DNA from: Cristatella mucedo
Lineage: Eukaryota > Bryozoa > Phylactolaemata > Cristatellidae
Length of the DNA: 15,000 nucleotides
Direction: 5' to 3'
NCBI GenBank assembly: GCA_009760855.2
Contig: WPIO01000001.1
Location: 6,795,001-6,810,000, forward strand
Shown here: piece after piece, positions 11,501 through 15,000 of the stretch
How positions within the stretch are numbered: the stretch's first letter is position 1
Layout: every line of letters begins with the position of its first letter
Notes under the pieces: model-generated
Told to the model about the DNA's origin: nothing
Seen by the model: only the letters and a program-made list of their open reading frames with translations
The model's database searches: none
Program-made: the position numbers and the translations under genes

Positions 11501-14500
11501 CGGAGTCTGTTTGCTAGCAAAATAAGAACTCACGTGGTTTGTTTCGTTATTTATGTACCAAAATGAAGCAAAAGAGACCACATTTCAGCATCCATAATCA
11601 AGCTATGCAATACCATGTAATGTAATGTAATGTATCTCCATTTGAACTACAGAAAGCCATAAAGACTACGCGAGTGTTACATAGGAGGGTTTTCTATAAC
11701 GCACTCGAAGCCTAAGCATCTTTCCATACGCATTCAGCAGCTGCCAGACTTCATCTCACCCAACAAAAAGAAAGTGAGAAGCATAGCTGAGTCAAATGGG
11801 CAGTTAAGATAGTCAGTAGCATGGAAGTAGCAACTCAGGACGACTGGAAAAGACCTGCCACAGTTGGCAGCAAAAGAGTATGTGGTTACATAAGAATTGT
11901 GGTAATGCCACAGTCACAGACGTGTAGCGCAAAAGCTTCTGTCGCCAACCATCTTTGAGCAATGGAACAAAACTGCTAATTTATTGTCCATAGAGAACCT
12001 GAGGGCACCAGGAGGCCGAAACTGGTAAACTAGTTCATCTAGGTATGAAGGAGCCAAACCTTGACAGGCCTTCTGATTAAGCATAAGAACTTGACTCTGC
12101 ATCCGTTTAACAAGCGGAAGCCATCGGAAGCTCTTTCAGCAAAGGAGACACATGGCTGAACCTCTGGGATTTCTTAACTAGCCTTTCACCCATATTCATC
12201 ACCAGCTTCAGTGGTCTAATGGCTTTTTCTGGTAGCTTAGCCAAAACGGAATTGTAACAACCTAGCCTACACAGAACCAGGGACCCAGTTAAATTTTTTG
12301 CCAGCCACCGTGGTAGATAGTCCCACATCTTAGGGATCGGATGATGGCTAGCCATTGAGACAGCCTTCTTAATGAAACTTTCAAAATGTTGACAACTGTC
12401 AAAGACGACAAGTAAATTCCGAGCACGTGGTGATGGTCACACAACAGCATCACCTATTATAAGAACAAAGTCTTTTATTCCAGCCACACCCTTAGGGTGT
12501 CCTGTGAGTAGCAGTTCAGCTTTATCGTCTTTAGTTTAAGAAAATATGCCAATATCCAGGATCGTGGTCTGCAAGGCAAACATTCAGTTTATCTGTTGCT
12601 GCAGCAGATTCCGATGGTTACACGAAAAATACATCAAAGTATCGTCAGAACAAAAGTGATAACCGATTCCATTGGCCCGAATAAGTTTTCCCAGAGGTCC
12701 AGTATAAATGGAGAACAGCAAGGGACCGAGAACTGACCCTTGTGAAACTCAAGTGACTGGTCTCGTGGATAAGACTTGACACTCAGGCGACACGAATTGA
12801 ACACGAACGGGCATGTAGGATTTGAACGACAGTCCTCATCTACCAGACCGATCGTTAATCTCAATCGTTCAATAGGATATCGTGATCAATAGTGTCAAAG
12901 GCAGCTGATAAATCTACCAGCAATGGGGCAGTGACATTCCCATCATCATTGCTGGATAGGATATAGTTGCTTACAGGGAGAACAGTTTCAGTGGAGTGGT
13001 GTTGCTTGAATCCGAACATGGTTAGAGAGATTGATGTTACACAAACACTAAGTGTTTAAGTGACACGTGGGGTGTTGATTATGGTAACCAGCAAATGGCA
13101 CCATTTACCAAGAGGCTACGGAGGACTACAAGCCTTGTATGCCCCTACATCAAGACTAAAGCATACGACAGTTAAAAATCCGAAAATCCCCGATTTCCTA
13201 AATGGTGCTTAACTCGGTGTTTAATATCATTTGTATGGCCTAACAGCTTGATTTTTCAAGCTTTTTCTTTGAAATAAATCAAAGATGCAAGTTCACTTTG
13301 GTTTAAGCATCAGAATTACTTTTGTGTTACTATTTGAACGTTTACGTGGTTGTGTAATCCCTAGTATTGAAAAAATGCATGAAAAACATCGATTAATGAG
13401 ATAAATCATGATCTTCTAGGAATATTCGTGTGCGTGAACCTAAATTACACTGGAAACCACGACGATGTTCTAGATAGCACCATCATCACTCATTGCATTC
13501 TTCTGATAGTAATAACGGTAAGTATTTTAAAAAGTATCTATTAGAACATCAATAAACAATAGTTGGAAATAGGCAAAGAAACATGCTTAGGTAAGCATGA
13601 ACACCCAGGTGCCAAATCGTTAGACAAGCATGCTAAAGCACACAAGAAGACACACACAGCTGCTGCTTAGTACGACCACTGGGTAGTAACATCACGGGTA
13701 AGCTAGCCACAGAATAACAGAAATTGGGGTACTATATAAAAAAGATGAGCATACCGCTCTTAACCTTGGGCAAGACATGCACGGTTTTGTAAGGCAAAAG
13801 CACAGAAAACAACAGTTCTATCGTACAGAGAAAAAGCTGCAGAACAGGTATGTTTTTAGCTCTTTTTGAATGTCGTGAAATGAGGAGATGGTGTGATACC
13901 AGTCGGTAGCAAGTTCCCAGCTTTGGGAGCATAGTAACTAAAGCCATGGTCTCCAAGAGATTTGTAGTTACGGCATATGTATTCGAACATCGTCAGTAGG
14001 GTGGGTCGTGTGACGAGAGGCCTGGTGAGAAACTTATTCTGATAGGTAGGCTGGAGCAAGAGAATTAAGGAACCTGAGGGTAAATAATAGAATCTCGGTC
14101 GATATACTGCTTGATAGGCAGCAGTGCAGATGGATGAGTGAAATGTGTACTGCGGCAGATTCGATGCCTATGACAGATAAGCCTAGCAGCCGAGTTTTGC
14201 ACCAACTGCATGCGCAGTATTGAGCAGGCAGGAAGACCTACAATTAAGAAGTTAGAGGGGGAGTCAGGATGTTAGGAATCCATGGACTGGCTTGGGTGAA
14301 TGGTAGGCAAATTATGACTCGGCTGTGTGTATGCTGGGGTCAGCTGACATCTCCAAGGTAGGGATCAGCCGCGAGACGAATCTGGACGCCATACGGTAAT
14401 GACTGACGGGCTGAATACAGCATGGTTTATCTTAGCCTGCTCTGCTTCCGAAGCCGAAATGGAGACTCCTCTGATCATCCCGAGCAGACCTGGCTTTGTT

Positions 14501-14793
14501 CACCAGGCCTACTTGGTTGAGAGCTGAATGACTCGACTCGTGTTACGGGCGACCGACTTCCGAGCAAGAACGCATGCTTCTTTCTTAACAGCTCACTTCA
14601 CAGCTGGCAGCCAACTGAGCGACCATTACAGCAGCTATTGTAATTCGACCGCTTTGCTTGACCGAGCCTGGTTGGACCACCAGTCTGCAAATGAAACAGC
14701 AGCCTTACCGAAGTTCTTCCTTTGAGGTTTCAGGTCTCTGTACTTGAGCAGAGCGTTGGTCAAGTCGTTCCTAGCTGCATCCGGATGCTTATA
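116..14793 (-). CDS. TSG101: TSG101/Vps23 ortholog, ESCRT-I subunit (seven internal exons, partial at both ends)
   Basis: Role known from the family: TSG101 is the ESCRT-I subunit that binds ubiquitinated cargo and P(T/S)AP motifs through an N-terminal UEV domain, acting on endosomes in multivesicular body formation and in cytokinesis. Seen here: seven minus-strand exons (14709-14793, 10424-10489, 3026-3189, 2610-2913, 2117-2431, 327-436, 116-208), all GT-AG, with compatible phases (1, 1, 0, 1, 1, 0), giving about 379 codons without a stop. Order: UEV, proline/glycine/alanine-rich linker, stalk and coiled coil. The PTAP-groove residues of human TSG101 (Tyr63, Tyr68, Thr92, Met95, Val141, Phe142, Ser143) all have identical counterparts, as do the ubiquitin-contact residues Val43, Asn45, Asp46, Trp75 and Phe88. 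As in all UEV proteins there is no catalytic Cys; human Tyr110 at that place is Thr here. The linker is about 180 residues against roughly 70 in human. The initiator exon and the steadiness box lie outside the window. Residue numbers were assigned by eye from the remembered human protein. Confidence 0.93.
327..436 (-). CDS. TSG101: TSG101 exon: start of helical stalk ([20 protein letters not shown])
   Basis: 110 bp, two bases plus 36 codons, with acceptor ttttcgccgcag and donor gtaagt. It encodes [12 protein letters not shown], then [20 protein letters not shown] and AQAG. Human TSG101 has ISEDTIRASLISAVSDKLRW followed by RMKEEMDRAQ at this place, with the same spacing of Ser-Leu-Ser-Ala and charged helix residues. 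Leaving in phase 0, it continues into the exon at 116-208. The exon lies in a GC-rich block, and plus-strand reading frames overlapping it are shadows. Confidence 0.88.
437..1440. other. Intron sequence, no gene seen; GC-rich to about 720, then pyrimidine tract
   Basis: This is part of the intron between the linker exon and the stalk exon. Bases 437 to about 720 are clearly richer in GC and CpG than what follows. Open frames here (for example a plus-strand frame starting MSDADP at 565) have no recognisable domain and overlap GC-rich noise. A C-rich tract, ccctcccctccctcccccc and on, lies at 814-840. Bases 1365-1415 have scattered CA dinucleotides. Nothing else is identifiable. Confidence 0.5.
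1450..1943 (+). mobile_element. LINE (CR1/L2-type) 3' fragment, degenerate ORF2 C-terminus with 3' tail
   Basis: Reading across a frameshift gives [44 protein letters not shown] and [10 protein letters not shown]. These are the signatures of the C-terminal end of CR1/L2-type reverse-transcriptase proteins: (L)HWLPV, GLAPSYL, GDRAFS.APxLWNSLP and K..LKTxLF. It is followed by a 3' end resembling LINE tails of this group (aagcgcctcaattgagatt, then ggggcactatacaaatgta) and then a (GT)n run. Stops and frameshifts interrupt it. It lies antisense to TSG101 in the intron 437-2116 and is about 80% identical by eye to the minus-strand copy near 11920-12010. Confidence 0.8.
1944..2012. repeat. (GT)n microsatellite
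   Basis: An uninterrupted TG run of about 20 units from 1944 to 1985 is followed by imperfect gcgtgcgtgtgc repeats to about 2012. It directly follows the LINE 3' tail, so it may have expanded from the tail. The minus-strand reading frame with long alternating His-Thr here is a translation of this repeat, not a protein. Confidence 0.95.
2117..2431 (-). CDS. TSG101: TSG101 exon: second half of proline/alanine-rich linker
   Basis: 315 bp in phase 1-1, with acceptor gctgcttacag and donor gtaagg. It begins with a fourth LPYP ([16 protein letters not shown]) and continues with [34 protein letters not shown] and repeated A/G/Y/P stretches to NNVA. Low-complexity Pro/Gly/Ala/Tyr linkers are typical between the UEV and the coiled coil in TSG101, and the human one also has PYP and YP repeats. 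The ATG at about 2444 in the same frame is intronic, upstream of the acceptor, and is not a start. Confidence 0.88.
2610..2913 (-). CDS. TSG101: TSG101 exon: UEV C-terminal helix ([10 protein letters not shown]) and first half of proline-rich linker
   Basis: 304 bp, phase 0 to phase 1. The preferred acceptor is ctctttttacag at 2914-2915 and the donor is gtaagc. Residues 1-30 end the [23 protein letters not shown] then FSK, against human SDLLGLIQ...FGDEPPVFSR. The Val-Phe-Ser of the PTAP pocket is intact. From residue 31 the sequence is low-complexity and rich in Pro, Gln, Ala and Gly, with LPYP three times (about residues 44, 58 and 79) and a QQQQ run. The exon adds a few residues between EWRS and the conserved helix compared with human. 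An in-frame AG nine bases inside the exon (after ATGCTGCAG) could serve as an alternative acceptor and would shorten this insertion. Confidence 0.9.
3026..3189 (-). CDS. TSG101: TSG101 exon: UEV core (STYNIP...YLTEWRS)
   Basis: 164 bp, entering in phase 1 and leaving in phase 0. The acceptor is tttgtgcacag and the donor gtgagt. It encodes [19 protein letters not shown], then [26 protein letters not shown] and SYLTEWRS. Human TSG101 has GNTYNIPICLWLLDTYPYN, FVKPTSSM and HVDANG...YLHEW in the same order. The UEV beta strands, the Trp and Phe of the ubiquitin interface, and the Thr and Met of the PTAP pocket are present. Differences from human: Lys90 is Val, and Tyr110, at the position of the E2 active Cys, is Thr. 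An ATG at 3238 opens a longer reading frame but lies in the intron upstream of the acceptor. Confidence 0.95.
3280..3362. repeat. (CT)n-rich polypyrimidine tract
   Basis: About 80 bases almost purely of C and T on the plus strand, with tcctctcctctc blocks grading to tctctctctctc. On the gene's strand it is a purine tract 90 bases upstream of the exon that ends at 3189. It is therefore not the polypyrimidine tract of that acceptor. The Arg/Glu/Lys-rich reading frame over it is an artefact. Confidence 0.9.
3363..3981. other. Intron sequence, nothing identified except CA/TA-rich end
   Basis: I find no exon, transposase or RNA gene. The reading frame at 3457-3684 on the minus strand has no recognisable motif. 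From about 3945 the sequence becomes CA/TA-rich (acatacatatacaag, then acacacacacac), ending at the left terminus of the Tc1 copy. Confidence 0.5.
3982..5505 (+). mobile_element. Tc1/mariner-family transposon copy with terminal inverted repeats
   Basis: The two ends are inverted copies of each other. The left begins ctcaacagcaaaagtattta and the right, read on the minus strand, begins ctcaaacgcaaaagtattta; the match runs about 35 bases with few differences. The length of 1524 bp fits a full Tc1-like element. The right end abuts a TA run (5506 onward), consistent with insertion at TA. On the left the adjoining dinucleotide is CA, so that TA is mutated or the border has slipped. The interior carries a broken transposase on the plus strand. 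The element sits in the 7.2 kb TSG101 intron. Confidence 0.88.
4287..5335 (+). pseudogene. Degenerate Tc1-type (DD34E) transposase
   Basis: Order of recognisable blocks: an N-terminal DNA-binding start ([20 protein letters not shown]), an RSSRPC block matching the usual RSGRP linker, a region resembling VSKRKPLI, the first catalytic Asp in [13 protein letters not shown] (about 4745), [13 protein letters not shown] (about 4870), the second Asp in [12 protein letters not shown] (about 5010), and the catalytic Glu in [14 protein letters not shown] (about 5115). The end is [17 protein letters not shown]...SY and a stop. The second Asp and the Glu are separated by 34 residues in one frame, as in Tc1 proteins. 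At least two in-frame stops lie between those residues, and several frameshifts occur elsewhere. No intact frame exists, so the copy is dead. Confidence 0.88.
5506..5538. repeat. (TA)n microsatellite
   Basis: About 16 TA units immediately beyond the right end of the Tc1 copy. TA is the Tc1/mariner target, so a TA run is a favourable insertion site. Confidence 0.95.
5539..6400. other. Intron sequence, nothing identified
   Basis: No exon, element or RNA gene could be supported. The minus-strand reading frames at 5473-5880 and 5678-6013 have no family signature. A short T run occurs at 6109-6117. Confidence 0.45.
6420..7274 (+). mobile_element. LINE (CR1/L2-type) reverse-transcriptase remnant, 5' part of a split copy
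   Basis: Successive pieces in changing frames read LGTLLFTI (usual VLGPLLF), a catalytic box C[13 protein letters not shown] near 6530 (the Tyr of YADD is now a stop), LKLND-like sequence, [32 protein letters not shown] (usual AFVTSRLDYCNSLL), IDFKIVCLA, and [18 protein letters not shown] (usual VPRTRLKSxGDRAFS). This is the second half of a reverse-transcriptase domain plus the C-terminal region, 5'-truncated, with many stops. The LINE match breaks just after GDQAFN, where hAT-like sequence begins, and resumes at about 7523. Confidence 0.82.
7275..7527 (+). mobile_element. hAT-type transposase C-terminal dimerisation fragment inside the LINE
   Basis: The frame reads [28 protein letters not shown], then [20 protein letters not shown] and [11 protein letters not shown]. 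The closing block matches the hAT dimerisation signature PN...ILLTxPVSVASxERSFSKLKLIK...STM, here with Glu replaced by Gly before RSF. It is only about 250 bases and ends at a stop at 7527-7529. No hAT terminal repeats or 8 bp target duplication are evident at the borders. It continues in frame from the preceding LINE residues, giving a 114-codon chimeric open frame starting at 7185. Confidence 0.68.
7523..7700 (+). mobile_element. LINE C-terminal end, 3' part of the split copy
   Basis: In the frame starting at 7523 the sequence reads [20 protein letters not shown] then [10 protein letters not shown]. This matches the LINE end SLxxFKSxLKTHLFxLAF that normally follows the APxLWNSLP block. Together with 6420-7274 it brackets the hAT fragment, with the APKLWNSLP segment missing. 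The 3' border at about 7700 is uncertain. Confidence 0.72.
7700..7877. other. Intron sequence between the LINE and Tc1 copies
   Basis: AT-rich sequence with no identifiable feature, ending in atatatatata just before the left end of the second Tc1 copy. The terminal TA (7876-7877) is the left target duplication. Confidence 0.55.
7878..9562 (+). mobile_element. Second Tc1/mariner-family transposon copy, TA-flanked, with terminal inverted repeats
   Basis: The left end cagtgccggcccaaagaatc is the inverted counterpart of the right end, which on the minus strand reads cagtgctggcccaaaaatct. The match continues through tttgcatc/ttcgcacc. Both ends are flanked by TA (7876-7877 and 9563-9564), the expected target duplication. 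The length is 1685 bp. The terminal repeat differs from that of the copy at 3982-5505, so it is a different family. The interior holds a badly broken transposase. Confidence 0.92.
8470..9405 (+). pseudogene. Degenerate Tc1-type transposase with catalytic Glu replaced by Lys
   Basis: Pieces in different frames read [20 protein letters not shown] (about 8670), [12 protein letters not shown] (about 8850, first catalytic Asp), [10 protein letters not shown] (about 8910), [20 protein letters not shown] (about 9010), [11 protein letters not shown] (about 9085, usual WQQDNDPKH, second Asp kept, Pro changed to Leu), and [16 protein letters not shown] (about 9207). In Tc1 proteins the last block is PDLNPIEHLW, where Glu is catalytic; here the codon is AAA, Lys. 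The end is ELLQKK...CKKLL. Frameshifts and stops are frequent. I could not identify the N-terminal DNA-binding part between the left repeat and 8470 with confidence. Confidence 0.82.
9565..10423. other. Intron sequence, nothing identified
   Basis: No exon, element or RNA gene can be supported between the second Tc1 copy and the micro-exon. Reading frames at 10035-10280 (+) and 9703-9927 (-) have no family signature and no coding character I can see. Confidence 0.45.
10424..10489 (-). CDS. TSG101: TSG101 exon: UEV core VFNDGS...GTLPICYKG
   Basis: A 66 bp micro-exon in phase 1-1, with acceptor tggcttgcag and donor gtatgc. Joined to its neighbours it reads [11 protein letters not shown] then [12 protein letters not shown]. 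This matches human VFNDGSSREL and GTIPVPYRG residue for residue in length. It carries the Asn-Asp ubiquitin-contact pair and the Tyr equivalent to human Tyr63 of the PTAP groove. It has no ATG of its own and sits about 4.2 kb and 7.2 kb from the flanking exons, so ORF-length searches would miss it. The phase match on both sides and the length match make it convincing. Confidence 0.9.
10595..11181 (+). mobile_element. LINE (CR1/L2-type) 3' fragment with (TTA)n tail
   Basis: The plus strand reads [20 protein letters not shown], then [38 protein letters not shown], then a stop and, after a frameshift, LKRN and KRTYL. These are the C-terminal LINE signatures LHWLPVxxRIDFKV, LAPxYLSDLL, GDRAFSxxAPKxWN and FKxxLKTH. 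The 3' end has gtaaagagcctggaaaggat and tatcaagtg before a (TTA)n run (11155-11181), the usual tail form of L2-type elements. It is 5'-truncated and lies antisense to TSG101, starting about 105 bases from the micro-exon acceptor. It is closely similar to the minus-strand copy at 13850-14245. Confidence 0.87.
10966..11040 (+). repeat. Imperfect tandem duplication of about 38 bp
   Basis: Two adjacent units both start gcatgctgac and end ctaacca (about 10966-11003 and 11004-11038), with small differences and a small deletion in the second. It lies in the untranslated 3' part of the LINE fragment. Confidence 0.6.
11182..11613. other. Intron sequence, nothing identified
   Basis: No coding exon or element recognised between the two oppositely oriented LINE fragments. 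Confidence 0.45.
11614..11634. repeat. (TGTAA)n short tandem repeat, LINE tail
   Basis: About four units of atgta/atgtaa. It lies at the 3' end of the minus-strand LINE and probably represents its simple-repeat tail. Confidence 0.7.
11614..13070 (-). mobile_element. LINE (CR1/L2-type), longest copy: reverse-transcriptase domain through 3' tail
   Basis: On the minus strand from about 13020 the sequence reads [39 protein letters not shown] (usual [12 protein letters not shown]), [11 protein letters not shown] near 12650 (catalytic DD retained, the Ala before it changed to Ser), [23 protein letters not shown], then [24 protein letters not shown], and [11 protein letters not shown] followed by VGDRSFC. 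These follow the normal order of a CR1/L2-type ORF2 from the middle fingers to the C-terminus. Stops and frameshifts interrupt it. The 3' end closes with about four ACATT units (plus strand 11614-11634). The 3' part is roughly 80% identical by eye to 1580-1660. Confidence 0.88.
13071..13849. other. AT-rich intron sequence, nothing identified
   Basis: No exon or element recognised. It could hold diverged LINE 5' sequence upstream of the minus-strand copy, but no motif supports this. Confidence 0.45.
13850..14245 (-). mobile_element. LINE (CR1/L2-type) C-terminal fragment
   Basis: The minus strand reads [20 protein letters not shown] (usual GLP...LQxVQNxAARL), then [40 protein letters not shown] (usual GDRAFSxxAPKLWNxLP) and HFTTFKKS followed by a stop. 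It spans the end of the reverse-transcriptase region to the C-terminus, truncated at both ends, with frameshifts. The stretch gctccagcctacctatcaga is shared exactly with the plus-strand copy at 10595-11181, so the two are the same family in opposite orientation. Confidence 0.82.
14246..14708. other. Intron sequence next to the first visible TSG101 exon, nothing identified
   Basis: Somewhat richer in GC than the surrounding introns. It carries the donor side (gtaagg at 14703-14708) of the exon 14709-14793. The plus-strand reading frame at 14528-14725 overlaps that exon in antisense and is a shadow. Confidence 0.45.
14709..14793 (-). CDS. TSG101: TSG101 exon: first UEV helix region (YKHPD...RDLKP)
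   Basis: 85 bp, 28 codons plus one base. It opens TAT AAG CAT after the acceptor ttttattctgcag and closes before the donor gtaagg. It encodes [10 protein letters not shown] followed by a stretch ending [13 protein letters not shown], which aligns without a gap to human YKYRDLTVRE...LYKDLKP. The exon enters in phase 0, so the missing upstream exon should end on a whole codon, as expected where the human protein reads ...VSK before YKYRD. It leaves in phase 1, which the exon at 10424-10489 completes to Val. No AAG-plus-donor exon end with a plausible initiator was found between 14794 and 15000, so the start codon is probably outside the window. Confidence 0.9.
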
Positions 14794-14973
14794 CTGCAGA
14801 ATAAAATATGCACGCAAACTGCAACACTGTGACTGAACAGCATTCAAACACGAGGCGACAAAAAACCTGTGAGCAACAAACCCGGTATGGAGTTGGTGCA
14901 TACAAACCGTAGCCACGCGCGGTCTGGTTAAAGGTAATCAATGCCGTTCGTGCCAACACCAACGCAAGCACCC

Positions 14974-15000
14974 TATAATTCATTTATATAGCGCCCCAAG
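14974..15000 (-). mobile_element. LINE/SINE-type 3' tail at window edge
   Basis: On the minus strand the last bases read cttggggcgctatataaatg followed by aattata. GGCGCTATATAAATGAATTA is the common 3' end of L2-type LINEs and of SINEs that borrow their tails. Only the tail is in the window; the body would lie to the right. Confidence 0.6.

Noticed and set aside
1-15000. Novel defence, toxin, CRISPR or viral system
   Set aside because: I searched both strands for such features. Everything with recognisable coding content is TSG101 or decayed LINE, Tc1 or hAT sequence. No regular spacer array, rRNA, tRNA or viral gene was seen.

Overview
This window looks like nuclear DNA of an animal, most likely an invertebrate. 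It has one spliced gene with GT-AG introns, several decayed CR1/L2-type LINE copies, two Tc1/mariner copies with terminal inverted repeats, a hAT fragment and microsatellites. I see no bacterial operons, CRISPR array, rRNA or tRNA. The phylum cannot be fixed from the sequence.

The only cellular gene I can support is an ortholog of TSG101/Vps23, the ubiquitin-binding subunit of ESCRT-I. It lies on the minus strand and runs across nearly the whole window, from 14793 down to 116. I recognise seven internal exons: 14709-14793, 10424-10489, 3026-3189, 2610-2913, 2117-2431, 327-436 and 116-208. All are bounded by AG acceptors and GT donors, and the reading phases agree at every junction. Joined in order they give about 379 codons. 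The order is UEV domain (first four exons), an enlarged proline-rich linker (2610-2913 and 2117-2431), then the start of the helical stalk and coiled coil (327-436 and 116-208). The start-codon exon lies beyond the right edge. The rest of the coiled coil and the C-terminal steadiness box lie beyond the left edge.

The introns hold mobile-element debris. Intron 116/327 is 118 bp, and intron 437-2116 carries a LINE 3' end followed by a long (GT)n tract. The 7.2 kb intron 3190-10423 holds a Tc1 copy (3982-5505), a LINE copy interrupted by a hAT transposase fragment (about 6420-7700), and a second, unrelated Tc1 copy (7878-9562). The 4.2 kb intron 10490-14708 holds three LINE fragments, one on the plus and two on the minus strand. 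A LINE-type tail begins at the right edge. All transposase and reverse-transcriptase reading frames are broken by stops and frameshifts, so none looks active.

I found no undescribed defence, toxin or other novel system. The points worth a second look are the reconstruction of the gene from very small exons, its lengthened LPYP-containing linker, a possible alternative acceptor inside the UEV domain, the LINE/hAT chimera, and a catalytic Glu-to-Lys change in one Tc1 copy.
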